From assembly GCA_964445525.1 (NCBI GenBank), contig CAYULA010000016.1:1-64000 (forward strand): a DNA stretch of 64,000 nucleotides, read 5' to 3'. The notes below the pieces were generated by a model. It was given only the letters and a program-made list of their open reading frames with translations, made no database searches and was not told the origin of the DNA. Within the stretch, counting starts at the first letter, position 1. Each line of letters starts with the position of its first letter. This DNA is from Penumbrarchaeum sp964445525. GTDB lineage: Archaea > Thermoplasmatota > Penumbrarchaeia > Penumbrarchaeales > Penumbrarchaeaceae. The position numbers and the translations under genes are program-made. Shown piece by piece: positions 50,629-59,008 of this stretch.

Positions 50629-52217
50629 ACTTCAAGAGACTCTCTGCCCTGACAGCGATCTTAATCATGACTTCCCTGATATTTTTCATACCTGAGGAGG
50701 CAGAAGCACAGGAATACGATTTCACAACATCAAAGGAAGAGGTATTCGTGAAGGTCCTCAAAAACGGAAAAGCCGAGATCACCTACAATTTCGTATTCAG
50801 GAATTACGGGACAGGATTCAACGTTGTGGATGTTGGTCTTCCGAATTTTAAATATGACAGGGATTCGGCGGAGGCAAAGGTCCGAATTAAGAACTTCTAT
50901 GGAGATGTGATCTCAACGGATAACGATCCCAAGATCAAGATGTCGTGGCATGTCTACCCCGGCCTTGAAGTACATGTTAACGGGGGCTCCGAAAGCATAA
51001 TCGAGCTGGATTTCAAGATCACATGCGACTGGATGGTCTGGGAGAGCCCCAATAACAAGGACCTTGCATCCATCCAGTTCAGACCGACCTGGTTCGATGA
51101 GAACTATCAGAGGGGTAGGACCGAATCACTTGTGGTCAAGGTCAACCTTCCAATACCATCAGAATCAATCACAAGTGTAGTCTGGGAAGATAATGAGTGG
51201 GACAGTGTGGAAGAAAATGATTACGGAATGATCCTAATTTGGGATTTCGGCAGGGAATATCCCAGTGAAATAGAGGAGGGAAGCGCCGATATCGGAGTGG
51301 CATTTCCCAAGGAATATGTGAATAAATACTACAAGAAGAACCTCTGGACCTCGACACAGTTTTTCTTTCAGGATGTTTTCGGACTCTTCTGGATGAACAA
51401 GGCAATGTGCTGTATTCTCGGGGTGATACTGATAATAATCGGGATCCTGGTAGCTGTTGTGGTATTCACCTTCAGGAAGAAGAAGGATTATTTCAGGCCC
51501 TCGATCTCCGCACCAGGGGCAGGTCCAAGAACGGGACTCACCGCCCCTGAAGCCGCACTCGTGATGGAGCTCCCGCTGGATCAGGTCCTGGAGATGATCT
51601 TCTACGGAATGATCAAGAAAGGATCCATACAGATATTCCAGCAGGGAAGACCTCCCAAGTTCAAGAAACTGGACAAATCTTCGCTTACAATGATCTATGA
51701 AAAGCAGATTTATGATTTGATCAAGTACGACGGAAGCATCTCCAAATCGGATATGAAGACCATACTCGAGGTGATGATCAAGGCAACCGAAATTAAGTTG
51801 AAAGGATTCAGCCAGCGCAAGACAAAGGCCTATTACAAGAATATCGTGAAAAAAGCATGGGAGGAGGTCCAAAACTGCAAGGATGCTTCGGAGGTTGACA
51901 GCATCCTCAAGCAGAAGGACGAATGGCTTCCCCTCGACAAGGATTACGACCACCACATGAGATCATACGTTCATGTCTGGTACCTGGGGCCTGCAAATCA
52001 AAATGTGGCAAGACCTGCAAACTATGCAAGAGCTTTTTCCGAGAATTTTACTGCCATCTCGGGTAAAATGGTGGACTCGACTACGAGTTTCACCCATGAT
52101 GTTGTAAACACCCTTCACCCGCCTCCACCCCCGAGTTCAGGAGGAGGTTCCTTCGGCGGAGGAGGGTGTGCCTGTGCATGCGCTTGCGCATGTGCCTGTG
52201 CCGGAGGTGGAAGATGA
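50622..52217 (+). CDS. DUF2207-like membrane protein with a (Cys-Ala)6 tail, probable modification substrate
   Basis: A 531-residue protein: signal peptide (1-29), extracellular beta domain (30-250), one membrane span (262-284), a cytoplasmic helical region, and a short tail. The tail has a proline run (HPPPPPSS), glycines (GGGSFGGGG), six Cys-Ala pairs (516-527) and GGGR. The six pairs use mixed codons (TGT/TGC with GCC/GCA/GCT), so the repeat is kept at protein level rather than by DNA slippage. The gene overlaps both neighbours. With only a signal peptide and one span, the tail lies in the cytoplasm, accessible to the radical SAM enzyme. SD GGAGGAGG precedes the ATG. Confidence 0.85.
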   Translation: MVNFKRLSALTAILIMTSLIFFIPEEAEAQEYDFTTSKEEVFVKVLKNGKAEITYNFVFRNYGTGFNVVDVGLPNFKYDRDSAEAKVRIKNFYGDVISTDNDPKIKMSWHVYPGLEVHVNGGSESIIELDFKITCDWMVWESPNNKDLASIQFRPTWFDENYQRGRTESLVVKVNLPIPSESITSVVWEDNEWDSVEENDYGMILIWDFGREYPSEIEEGSADIGVAFPKEYVNKYYKKNLWTSTQFFFQDVFGLFWMNKAMCCILGVILIIIGILVAVVVFTFRKKKDYFRPSISAPGAGPRTGLTAPEAALVMELPLDQVLEMIFYGMIKKGSIQIFQQGRPPKFKKLDKSSLTMIYEKQIYDLIKYDGSISKSDMKTILEVMIKATEIKLKGFSQRKTKAYYKNIVKKAWEEVQNCKDASEVDSILKQKDEWLPLDKDYDHHMRSYVHVWYLGPANQNVARPANYARAFSENFTAISGKMVDSTTSFTHDVVNTLHPPPPPSSGGGSFGGGGCACACACACACAGGGR

Positions 52218-53536
52218 TGTGGCCCTTCAAAAAGAAAACGGAAGGTGCAGAGGTACTGCATTTCGAGGGGAGAGGACCTCTGGAAGGCAAGAGGATACAT
52301 CTCCGCATTGACGGTCCCGACAGGGGGATCCTCATCCTGGATGCTTCCAGGATGCTTCTTCTGAACGGTACCGGGATCGAATTCTCAAAAGCCATTCTGG
52401 AGGGCCTTGACGATCAAAATACGATCAGGAGAATAAGAAAAAAATACAGGGTCAAGAAGGAGGATGTGAAAGATGACCTTGATAACTTCAGGAAAGAATT
52501 CGATTCACTACTGACCTCCACTGAGATCATATCGGACATGGAAGACGATCTCGAAAAACTCTACGAGGATCAGAAAGCACCGTATAGGATGGACCTCGCC
52601 CTGACCTACGGCTGCAACAACAACTGCCTTCACTGCTACAATGAAAAAAAGGACGGGAGGGAGCTTTCAACAGATGAATGGAAGAAGGTCCTCGATAAAC
52701 TCTGGAGCCTCGGAATTCCCCACATAGTATTCACCGGGGGGGAACCAACACTAAGGAACGACCTGCCCGATCTCATCGCCCACGCCGAAGACCTGGGACA
52801 GATCACCGGACTGAACACCAACGGCAGAAGGCTTTCCGATCCGAGATTCCTGAAAAAACTTCTCGATGCGGGATTGGATCATGTCCAGATAACGGTGGGA
52901 TCGATAAATGAGGGCATACATGATTCGATAACAAGGACAAAAGGTTCCTACAGGGAAACAATCAAAGGACTGAAAAACTGTATTGAATCCGATATATACC
53001 TGGTAACCAACACCACCATAATGGAAGAGAACAGGGATTCGATAATCAGCACGATCGAATCCCTTCAGAAGATGGGCGTGGAGCACGTTGCAGTTAATTC
53101 AATAATAAGGTCGGGAAAGGGAAAGGATGCAAAAGGCATCCCCGTGAAAGAACTTGAAAAGATACTGATCAAAGGAAGGGAGCTGGGACTCGAGACAGGA
53201 ACAGAGTTCAGGTGGTACTCTCCGACACCTTACTGCAAGCTGAATCCCATGGAGCTGGGACTTGGTTTGAAGCAGTGTTCGGCATGCAGATTGAACATGG
53301 CAGTGGAACCTGACGGCAATGTGATACCCTGCCAGAGCTACTATGAAGGCATGGGCAATATCACAACGAACAGCTGGTCCTCGATCTGGGAACATGATCT
53401 GTGCAGGAAGATAAGGGAGAGAAAGGAGCTTCCAAAGGAATGCGAGGGATGCGATCTCCAGACAGTATGCGGAGGCGGATGCCCGCTTTCATGGAGCAAA
53501 GGGGATTACGTCTGCCACAACGTTCTTTCATCATGA
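52214..53536 (+). CDS. Radical SAM/SPASM enzyme with PqqD-like N-terminus (peptide-modifying type)
   Basis: A 440-residue enzyme. Residues 20-100 look like a PqqD-type peptide-recognition domain (RIHLRIDGPDRGILILDASRMLLLNGTG, then DDQNTIRRIRKKYRVKKEDV). The radical SAM core has CNNNCLHC (Cys134, 138, 141) and GGEPTLR. The C-terminal SPASM region is cysteine-rich (CSACRLNMAVEPDGNVIPCQ, CEGCDLQTVCGGGCP) and would hold two extra clusters. The ATG overlaps the stop of the Cys-Ala-tail gene (52214-52217), with GGAGGTGG upstream. SPASM enzymes commonly cross-link or modify Cys-containing peptides; the tail next door is the obvious substrate. Confidence 0.9.
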   Translation: MMWPFKKKTEGAEVLHFEGRGPLEGKRIHLRIDGPDRGILILDASRMLLLNGTGIEFSKAILEGLDDQNTIRRIRKKYRVKKEDVKDDLDNFRKEFDSLLTSTEIISDMEDDLEKLYEDQKAPYRMDLALTYGCNNNCLHCYNEKKDGRELSTDEWKKVLDKLWSLGIPHIVFTGGEPTLRNDLPDLIAHAEDLGQITGLNTNGRRLSDPRFLKKLLDAGLDHVQITVGSINEGIHDSITRTKGSYRETIKGLKNCIESDIYLVTNTTIMEENRDSIISTIESLQKMGVEHVAVNSIIRSGKGKDAKGIPVKELEKILIKGRELGLETGTEFRWYSPTPYCKLNPMELGLGLKQCSACRLNMAVEPDGNVIPCQSYYEGMGNITTNSWSSIWEHDLCRKIRERKELPKECEGCDLQTVCGGGCPLSWSKGDYVCHNVLSS

Positions 53537-54229
53537 CATGTCCATTACCACCCAGATGAAAGGGACATTGAACAGTATCGGTTCCGGAACATCAAGGGTC
53601 AGACCGTTTATCTCCGCTTCTGCCTGAACGTTCATCAGGGTCTCCCCCGGAGACGTATCCATGGGTATGGTACCATACCTGTGTTCTATTCCCATCCTTC
53701 TGACAAGGTTCAATATCTCGAGACCGGCATCGGGATCCCCTCCTTCATTCCTTATCTTATCCATCGACAACAAAATCAGATCTTCCAGCTCCCTGGGATC
53801 CTTCATGGTCATTGACCATATGGGTTCGGCAAGGATAATTATCTTGCCGGAAGAAATCCTCATCATCTCCTTGAGGGCTTTCGACTTGTCCTTGACCCAC
53901 ATCAGATAAAAAGAGCATATAACCAGATCGAATGTGGAATCTGGATAGGATAGAGCATTTCCATCCTCTCTATTGACAATCAACCCCCGATTTGAAGCCA
54001 TCTGCACCTGATCGGAATCTATATCAACGCCCTTTATTTGAATCATATCGGAAAGGGTTTCAGTGACCATACCTGCACCGCAGCCTACATCCAGGCAGGT
54101 CCGGCAATCGGAGGCGAACCTGTCCAGAAGATACCTGTGATGATCCGCCATCCATGATGCCTGTCTTTCCTGAACTTTGATAGGCTGGGATCCCGGCATG
54201 ATCGTGGATCGAAAAACTACCCTTTCCAA
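53531..54229 (-). CDS. SAM-dependent class I methyltransferase
   Basis: A 232-residue methyltransferase: motif I CLDVGCGAGMVTETLS, strand-2 acid VDIDSDQ, motif II region EDGNALSYPDSTFDLVICSFYLMWV, and SSGKIIILAEPIWS. The last 6 bases overlap the end of the convergent radical SAM gene. The start may be TTG 54229 or ATG 54199. Whether it belongs to the adjacent modification cluster is doubtful, since it is on the other strand with cutA. Confidence 0.78.
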   Translation of the reverse strand: MERVVFRSTIMPGSQPIKVQERQASWMADHHRYLLDRFASDCRTCLDVGCGAGMVTETLSDMIQIKGVDIDSDQVQMASNRGLIVNREDGNALSYPDSTFDLVICSFYLMWVKDKSKALKEMMRISSGKIIILAEPIWSMTMKDPRELEDLILLSMDKIRNEGGDPDAGLEILNLVRRMGIEHRYGTIPMDTSPGETLMNVQAEAEINGLTLDVPEPILFNVPFIWVVMDMS

Positions 54230-54238
54230 CTTTCGCTC

Positions 54239-54565
54239 TCATGACCGGTTTGGATCTGTAGCATCCGAAATCCAGGCCAGGTAATCCTTCGATCCCTCCA
54301 TACCTCTGATAATCCAGATCTCGGGAACATCATAAGGATGCATCTCTTTGATCATCGATACAAGATCCTTGTATCTCAGGGAAGTGGTTTTCATAGAAAT
54401 TAGCATCTCATCCTCTTCTTCCATCACTCCTTTCCATTGGTAATATGAGTGTATTGGAACGACCTGAGAACAGGCGGATAACCTGCTTTCAACTGCTTTC
54501 CTTGATATCTCCTTTGCCAGTTCCATATTCGGAGTTGTTGTTCTCACCTCCATATATTCGACCAA
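54239..54565 (-). CDS. cutA: Divalent-cation tolerance protein CutA
   Basis: A 108-residue CutA1, a trimeric PII-like ferredoxin-fold protein linked to divalent metal tolerance. Typical blocks: ELAKEISRKAVESRLSACSQVVPIHSYYQWKG and HPYDVPEIWIIRGMEGSKDYLAWI, with MEEEDEMLISMKTT between. TTG start with GGAGGTGA 5 bases upstream. Ten bases separate its stop from the downstream methyltransferase start, so the two are probably co-transcribed. Confidence 0.93.
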   Translation of the reverse strand: MVEYMEVRTTTPNMELAKEISRKAVESRLSACSQVVPIHSYYQWKGVMEEEDEMLISMKTTSLRYKDLVSMIKEMHPYDVPEIWIIRGMEGSKDYLAWISDATDPNRS

Positions 54566-54657
54566 TTTATCACCTCCGTTTTCCAGTGGAAATCATAGTT
54601 GCCCATGGTTATGGTTAAATATGTACAATTCCAATACAATCCCGGATGGGATAGCAC

Positions 54658-54948
54658 TTGCTGGAATATGATAACCACAGGGGTTTCAGGTGTCAGAGGT
54701 GCTCCGAGTGGACCCTGGGAGGAAACCTCTATTCGAGTAAAGAGGGTAAAAGAATTTGCTTTTTATGCCATATTGAAGAGGTATCCGAGGAAATGGCAAA
54801 AAGATATTCCGATCTTGATAACATCGACCTGAAACCTTCTCTGTCGGATAACAGGATAGAATTTCTTTTCACGGAAGTAAGGGATTCCAAGGAAAGAAAT
54901 CCTGGCAGGGAGAAATTGGTTCAAAACACCATGGACAAATACAGATAA
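54658..54948 (+). CDS. Small zinc-ribbon protein
   Basis: A 96-residue protein with an N-terminal zinc ribbon, FRCQRCSEWT and ICFLCHIEE (two CxxC pairs 20 residues apart), followed by a charged helical tail. The start is a TTG at 54658 with GGGAT upstream. Not recognised as a named family; a DNA- or RNA-binding adaptor is possible. It precedes the long noncoding stretch. Confidence 0.6.
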   Translation: MLEYDNHRGFRCQRCSEWTLGGNLYSSKEGKRICFLCHIEEVSEEMAKRYSDLDNIDLKPSLSDNRIEFLFTEVRDSKERNPGREKLVQNTMDKYR

Positions 54949-54970
54949 TAGACGGTAATAATCGATTGAA

Positions 54971-55182
54971 GGAGCGGAGGCTATGAAAGGTCCGAAACGG
55001 TCCAGCGATAACTTCCCGGCCTGCCTTCATTGGGTAAGGTCCTCCGCTCCCTGTGATGATTGCAGTTATTGTATTGATAAATCAGATGTTCACATGAACA
55101 ATGTGCGAGGACCAGGGGACAGTCCGGGTCTTTGGAGTGTGATAGCAATGAACCATGGGGTCTGTGGAGGATCCCTGGTCCT
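54971..55182 (+). ncRNA. Structured RNA candidate A
   Basis: GGAGCGGAGG (54971-54980) pairs perfectly with CCTCCGCTCC (55041-55050) over 60 bases. AGGACCAGGG (55108-55117) pairs perfectly with CCCTGGTCCT (55173-55182). The open frames in the region (54983-55207 on the plus strand, 54981-55232 on the minus strand) have no recognisable protein features. No RNase P, SRP or tRNA signature was found. Two independent hairpins or one RNA are both possible, and the strand is uncertain. Confidence 0.4.
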
Positions 55183-55337
55183 CCAGGAAGACATGCACGG
55201 GCAGTAAAGACCACTGGTCGAGTTGTCAACATTGCAGCTTCCTACTACTGATAAAGTCATTGGATTGTTATCCTTTGACCATGTAAAAAAGGTTCAATAT
55301 GTAATCTAAATAATAAACGGTTGAGGAAGGAAAGATT

Positions 55338-55423
55338 GACGGCAGTGGAGGTGCCTACGCAAAGGTGGAGTGATAGTCAGTCGGTTTACAGAGCCCTGAA
55401 AACATAACTATTCCACTGCCGTC
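55338..55423 (+). ncRNA. Structured RNA candidate B
   Basis: A perfect 12-bp stem, GACGGCAGTGGA (55338-55349) with TCCACTGCCGTC (55412-55423), closes an 86-base hairpin. The interior contains GTGATAG and CTGA blocks that faintly recall C and D boxes but do not meet the consensus. An A/T-rich stretch (55285-55320, AATATGTAATCTAAATAATAAAC) precedes it. Confidence 0.45.
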
Positions 55424-55697
55424 CAGATTGGAATGGATAAACATCACATGGGTGCCCCGCCAGTTGCAAGAATAAGACTGCTGTTCATGCCATTCCATGA
55501 TAGTAACGAACGACAGAGCCTACTTTACCGTTGACCAAATAAGTTACAAGTCTTATATATACTCGATATAGATATATACCAGCTCTCGGGAGAAGTGAGT
55601 TCTCCATTCCACTGGAAACTTACCCCTTATCGATTTCTTGAAATTTCCTTTGAAAATGATATTTGATTCGAAAAGATAGGGTTAAGATAATTCAGCA

Positions 55698-55762
55698 GGA
55701 AAGGGGAGGGAAACCCCTTTCCCGCAGAAGGGAAACATATTGGATGGAACGAGGCGTTTCCC
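55698..55762. other. Noncoding hairpin pair between RNA candidates
   Basis: GGAAAGGGG-AGGGAAA-CCCCTTTCC (55698-55722) is a perfect 9-bp stem. GGGAAAC (55730-55736) and GTTTCCC (55756-55762) form a second. The stretch has no open frame of interest. From 55424 to 55697 I see only A/T-rich sequence with TATA-like runs (TCTTATATATACTCGATATAG near 55553, shown here as two parts: TCTTATATATAC and TCGATATAG). Confidence 0.4.
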
Positions 55763-55942
55763 GTCGGAATACACTTCACAGTCTGATATAAAACCTACAT
55801 ACACATGCATTTTTCAAGGAATTTAAACTGATTTTTCCGGTAAACAAGGAAAATACCTTCCTCACATACAATAACCATATCTCGAGAGATAATGTGAACA
55901 GTGCTTTTATATTGAATTATTCTGAATGGTAATCATAAACCA

Positions 55943-56040
55943 GGAGGGAAGCAGGGCAGGCAGGTGCTAATGCGAGGGACTCCCCTCAGGCACAGACGTG
56001 TATCGCCCGTAAGAACCTGCCCGTCCCTCCATATTTTTTA
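55943..56040 (+). ncRNA. Structured RNA candidate C with terminal T-run
   Basis: Nested perfect helices: GGAGGGA (55943-55949) with TCCCTCC (56024-56030); GGGCAGG (55954-55960) with CCTGCCC (56016-56022); GTGC (55964-55967) with GCAC (55990-55993); and GAGGG-ACTC-CCCTC (55974-55987). The structure ends at ATATTTTTTA (56031-56040), a plausible archaeal terminator. This compact 88-base fold is the best-defined RNA candidate in the window. I cannot assign it to a known family. Confidence 0.55.
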
Positions 56041-56129
56041 AAAATCTATTCAATCCGGCTTCATGCGAGCAATATACCCCATGACCGCATATTATCGGAA
56101 TTCATTTATCATAAACATCTCAAAAGCTT

Positions 56130-56267
56130 GAGATGCCGGGGAGGATCGGAGGACCGAAAAGGATCTTGGGGATAGCACAGTTAGGGTAGTGCGGATCCTT
56201 CTCCGGCATCTCTTCCATGCTTGATGGAAAACCGTGCCGGGGTGACACGGATGGGGGTTCAAATTCC
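56130..56267 (+). ncRNA. Structured RNA candidate D
   Basis: GAGATGCCGG (56130-56139) pairs perfectly with CCGGCATCTC (56203-56212). Inside, GCAC/GTGC (56175-56178, 56189-56192) makes an apical hairpin and GGATC (56161) can pair with GATCC (56194). Downstream are TTCCAT/ATGGAA (56213-56229) and CCGTG/CACGG (56232-56250). The segment contains tRNA-like D-arm (AGTTAGGGTA) and T-loop (GGTTCAAATTCC) strings but not a tRNA fold. From 56268 to 56412 no feature is seen. Confidence 0.4.
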
Positions 56268-56412
56268 ATAGAGGTCCTGACCGCCTTCTTGCCGAAGGGG
56301 TTTCATGACAACGTATTATCAACTTCTGGATATAAATAAAAATTAGAAACAAATTTGAATTATTACTTAACCGTTGTGTATGGCACCCCGTATGACTGGA
56401 TCGGTCGAAAGT

Positions 56413-57561
56413 TCAACCCCTTGAGGTCTTTCTTAGGGTAAAGATCGCAAGGAAAAGGAAAGCGACCGCGAATAACAAAAGCATGGCAAGATCCACCCAT
56501 ATGTCAAGGACTCCCCATCCTCTCAGAAGAACCGATCTGAGACCATCCACGGCATAGGTCACCGGAACCACATAGGAAACGGGCCTCAGCCAAACGGGCA
56601 TGGCCTCTATCGGCCAGAATACCCCCGAGAGAAGGAATCCGGGAAGTACTATCAGGGGGAAGAACTGGATCGCCTGGGACTCTCTCTTTGCCAGCGAGGA
56701 AAGGAGTATCCCGAGACAGACACTCACAACTGCCAGTATTGAGGCTATGAGAAATGCCAGCAGCGGATTCCCCTCAACCATTATTCCGAACACGAGTATG
56801 GCAAGGATCATCAGTATGCCAACCTGGACCATGCCGATTATACTGAATGAGATGGCATAACCCACCACTATCTCGGTTTCCGTCACCGAACTGGCAAGGA
56901 GCCTCTGAAGTGTACCCCGTGTCTTCTCCCCCACGAATGATATCAAGGTCAGGATCGTGGTGAGCAGGAATACCACGAATCCCATGATTCCGGGAACGAA
57001 CATATCGAGAAACCGGGCACCTTTTCCGTAGATCGGGTCGGAGGAATCCACACTCACCGGATTATTGAATCCCTGCCGGGATGTTGTCTCCCTCATTGCT
57101 TTCATTAACTCGGACACAACCTCCTGGGAGACAGTCACCTGGCTCTGATCGGACCTGACCCGAATCGAGGATGCGTTGGAATACATCTCACCCTGGGAAT
57201 ATGCAACCAGGTCACTTGTGAAATTCTCCGGGAATATTATTACCGAGTTTGCATCCCCTTCCTCTACCTGATCCACCGCATCGGAAATATCGTCCTCATA
57301 TCTAATGATCAACTTGTCGGGATCGATATTATCGATTACAATTTCCGAGAATTTGATCGTGTTGTTATTGGGCATACCTGCTCCGAGGTCCTTGTTCACG
57401 ATTATTACCTCGACATCCTCCACTTCGCCGCTGAATGCGAGACCGAATATGAACATGGCCATTATCGGTGCAATGATGATGAGAGCCAGGCTTCTCCTGT
57501 CATGTTTTAGGGACCAGAACAATTTCTTGGAAACCATCAGTGTCCTTCTTAGTTTCATCAT
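56413..57561 (-). CDS. ABC-2 type transporter permease
   Basis: A 382-residue permease of the YhgE/DrrB-like ABC-2 class: an N-terminal span (SLALIIIAPIMAMFIFGLAFSG), a large extracellular domain (VEVIIVNKDLGAGMPNN to ISDAVDQVEEGDANSVIIFPENF), then five C-terminal spans with the class signature LLLSGVFWPIEAMPVWLRPVSYVVPVTYAVDGLR, seen as PGFLLSGVFWPIEAMP. It overlaps its ATPase gene by ATGA. With the ATPase it would export a hydrophobic compound. Confidence 0.88.
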   Translation of the reverse strand: MMKLRRTLMVSKKLFWSLKHDRRSLALIIIAPIMAMFIFGLAFSGEVEDVEVIIVNKDLGAGMPNNNTIKFSEIVIDNIDPDKLIIRYEDDISDAVDQVEEGDANSVIIFPENFTSDLVAYSQGEMYSNASSIRVRSDQSQVTVSQEVVSELMKAMRETTSRQGFNNPVSVDSSDPIYGKGARFLDMFVPGIMGFVVFLLTTILTLISFVGEKTRGTLQRLLASSVTETEIVVGYAISFSIIGMVQVGILMILAILVFGIMVEGNPLLAFLIASILAVVSVCLGILLSSLAKRESQAIQFFPLIVLPGFLLSGVFWPIEAMPVWLRPVSYVVPVTYAVDGLRSVLLRGWGVLDIWVDLAMLLLFAVAFLFLAIFTLRKTSRG

Positions 57562-58280
57562 CGATCCCCTCCCCTGACAAGATCGAGGAAAGCATCCTCC
57601 AGATTGTCTTTTCCTGTTCGATTCATGATCTCTGCCGGAGTCCCGCTATCTATCAGTCTGCCCTCCCTCATCATCCCGACTCTACCGCAGTTGCGGGCCT
57701 CGTCCATGTAATGAGTGGACATGATTATCGTCACTCCCCTTTCCTTGAGCCTGTGGAAGTTCTTCCAGAAGGCTGCCCTGAGAGGAGGATCGACCCCGAC
57801 TGTGGGTTCGTCCAGAAAAAGGAGTTCGGGATCATGGATCATCGATGCTGCCAGCGATATCCTGTGCTTTTGACCGCCGCTCAGATTGGAAAGAGGGAAC
57901 CCCTTTCTATCAAGGAGGTCAACGGACCTCAATACCTCTTCCTCTCTTTTTTTGAACCTCTCTTTTGACAATCCGTAGATTCCGGCAAAGAGTTTCAGAT
58001 TATCGTGGACAGTAAGGTCCTCGTAGAGGGCCGTCTCCTGCGGCATGTAACCTATTGTGGGAAGATAGGAACGTTTACCTACTGCAGTTCCGAGGACCTC
58101 CGCACTTCCCGAATCGGGTTTGAGCAGTCCGCAGAGTATCTTGATCGTGGTTGTCTTTCCTGATCCGTTCGGTCCGAGCAACCCGAAAACGGTTCCCTTA
58201 TTCACTTTCAGATCCAGACCATTGACGGCTTTGATATTTCCGAAATATTTCTTCAAACCCCGGACTTCAACGGCATTCAA
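57558..58280 (-). CDS. ABC transporter ATP-binding protein
   Basis: A 240-residue ABC ATPase: Walker A LLGPNGSGKTTTIKIL, Q-loop MPQETALYEDLT, signature LSGGQKHRISLAA, Walker B PELLFLDEPTVGVDP, H-loop IIMSTHYMDEA. This is the DrrA/CcmA class that pairs with ABC-2 permeases. The TTG start overlaps the tetR stop (TTGA), with GGAGGTGA 8 bases upstream; the 3' end overlaps the permease gene. The three genes form a strictly coupled operon. Confidence 0.95.
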   Translation of the reverse strand: MNAVEVRGLKKYFGNIKAVNGLDLKVNKGTVFGLLGPNGSGKTTTIKILCGLLKPDSGSAEVLGTAVGKRSYLPTIGYMPQETALYEDLTVHDNLKLFAGIYGLSKERFKKREEEVLRSVDLLDRKGFPLSNLSGGQKHRISLAASMIHDPELLFLDEPTVGVDPPLRAAFWKNFHRLKERGVTIIMSTHYMDEARNCGRVGMMREGRLIDSGTPAEIMNRTGKDNLEDAFLDLVRGGDR

Positions 58281-58876
58281 GATCGTTCACCTCCATCTAT
58301 CATGCCGTAGAGGAAGATGGAAATTGACTCCCTCAATCTTCTATCATCAAGCTCATGGAAGGGGTCCTGGCCCAGAAGCATTTTCATCATCTCGCTTCTG
58401 AGCAGATAGGATGCAAGAAAAACACCGGCTGTCTCGAGATCGACATCGCTCCTGGACCTCTCCTTCAATATGGCTTCAAGCTTGCCTACCATGAATCCCT
58501 TCATGATCCTGGGCATCTCGCTTACCTTCTCTCTTACGATTTCATTTGTGGCCATCTCCCGGAACATTATGGAATACACCTTTTCCCTGGCCCTCAGATT
58601 ATTTCTCATCGTCTTTACAAGCAAAAAGAGGTCCTCTTCGATATTACCCGTGAATCCGGAGGGAACGGATTCCTTGAGCCCTTCGGGATCGAACCCATAA
58701 TCCAGGCTCTCTACGAGCAGTTCCTCCTTGGAGTTGAAATTCCTGAAGATGGTTATTTCGTTCACATCTGCTTTTCGAGCGATCTCCCTTGTGGTTGTTG
58801 CCTTGAATCCTTTTTTGGAAAACAGATCGAGTGATGTTTCCAGGATCCTTTTCTGGGTCTCGGTTCTCTCATTCAT
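58277..58876 (-). CDS. TetR-family transcriptional regulator
   Basis: A 199-residue TetR regulator. The HTH is ETQKRILETSLDLFSKKGFKATTTREIARKADVNEITIFRNFNSKEELL, seen as LFSKKGFKATTTREIA and VNEITIFRNFNSKEEL. The C-terminal two thirds form the helical ligand-binding domain. It is the first gene of the export operon and probably represses it until a ligand binds. A 12-bp palindrome lies just upstream. Confidence 0.9.
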   Translation of the reverse strand: MNERTETQKRILETSLDLFSKKGFKATTTREIARKADVNEITIFRNFNSKEELLVESLDYGFDPEGLKESVPSGFTGNIEEDLFLLVKTMRNNLRAREKVYSIMFREMATNEIVREKVSEMPRIMKGFMVGKLEAILKERSRSDVDLETAGVFLASYLLRSEMMKMLLGQDPFHELDDRRLRESISIFLYGMIDGGERS

Positions 58877-58882
58877 GGATGC

Positions 58883-58894
58883 AAGTAATTACTT
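58883..58894. promoter_or_regulatory. Palindromic operator candidate upstream of tetR
   Basis: AAGTAATTACTT is a perfect 12-bp palindrome starting 7 bases upstream of the tetR ATG. It is extended by further TTAC repeats (TTACTTACTTAC to about 58900). Its position over the likely start of transcription fits autorepression. Confidence 0.45.
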
Positions 58895-59008
58895 ACTTAC
58901 ATAAAAATCTTATTATAGACTTTTCAAAGCAAATAGATAGATTATCCGATGAGATACTTACTCCATAGAGATTACATCATTGACAGTGATAATTGATTAA
59001 TAGATTAC

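Noticed and set aside
53531..54229. Methyltransferase as a member of the Cys-Ala-tail modification cluster
   Set aside because: It is on the opposite strand, convergent with the radical SAM gene and probably co-transcribed with cutA; proximity alone is weak evidence.
54981..55232. Overlapping open frames on both strands in the noncoding stretch
   Set aside because: No SD, no recognisable motifs, and the bases are dominated by inverted repeats.
56130..56280. Possible intron-containing or degenerate tRNA gene (D-arm-like GCAC...GTGC with AGTTAGGGTA loop, T-loop-like GGTTCAAATTCC)
   Set aside because: No acceptor stem pairs at the right distances, the T-stem has mismatches and an extra T, and no anticodon loop with U33 is found. 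Kept only as a structured RNA candidate.
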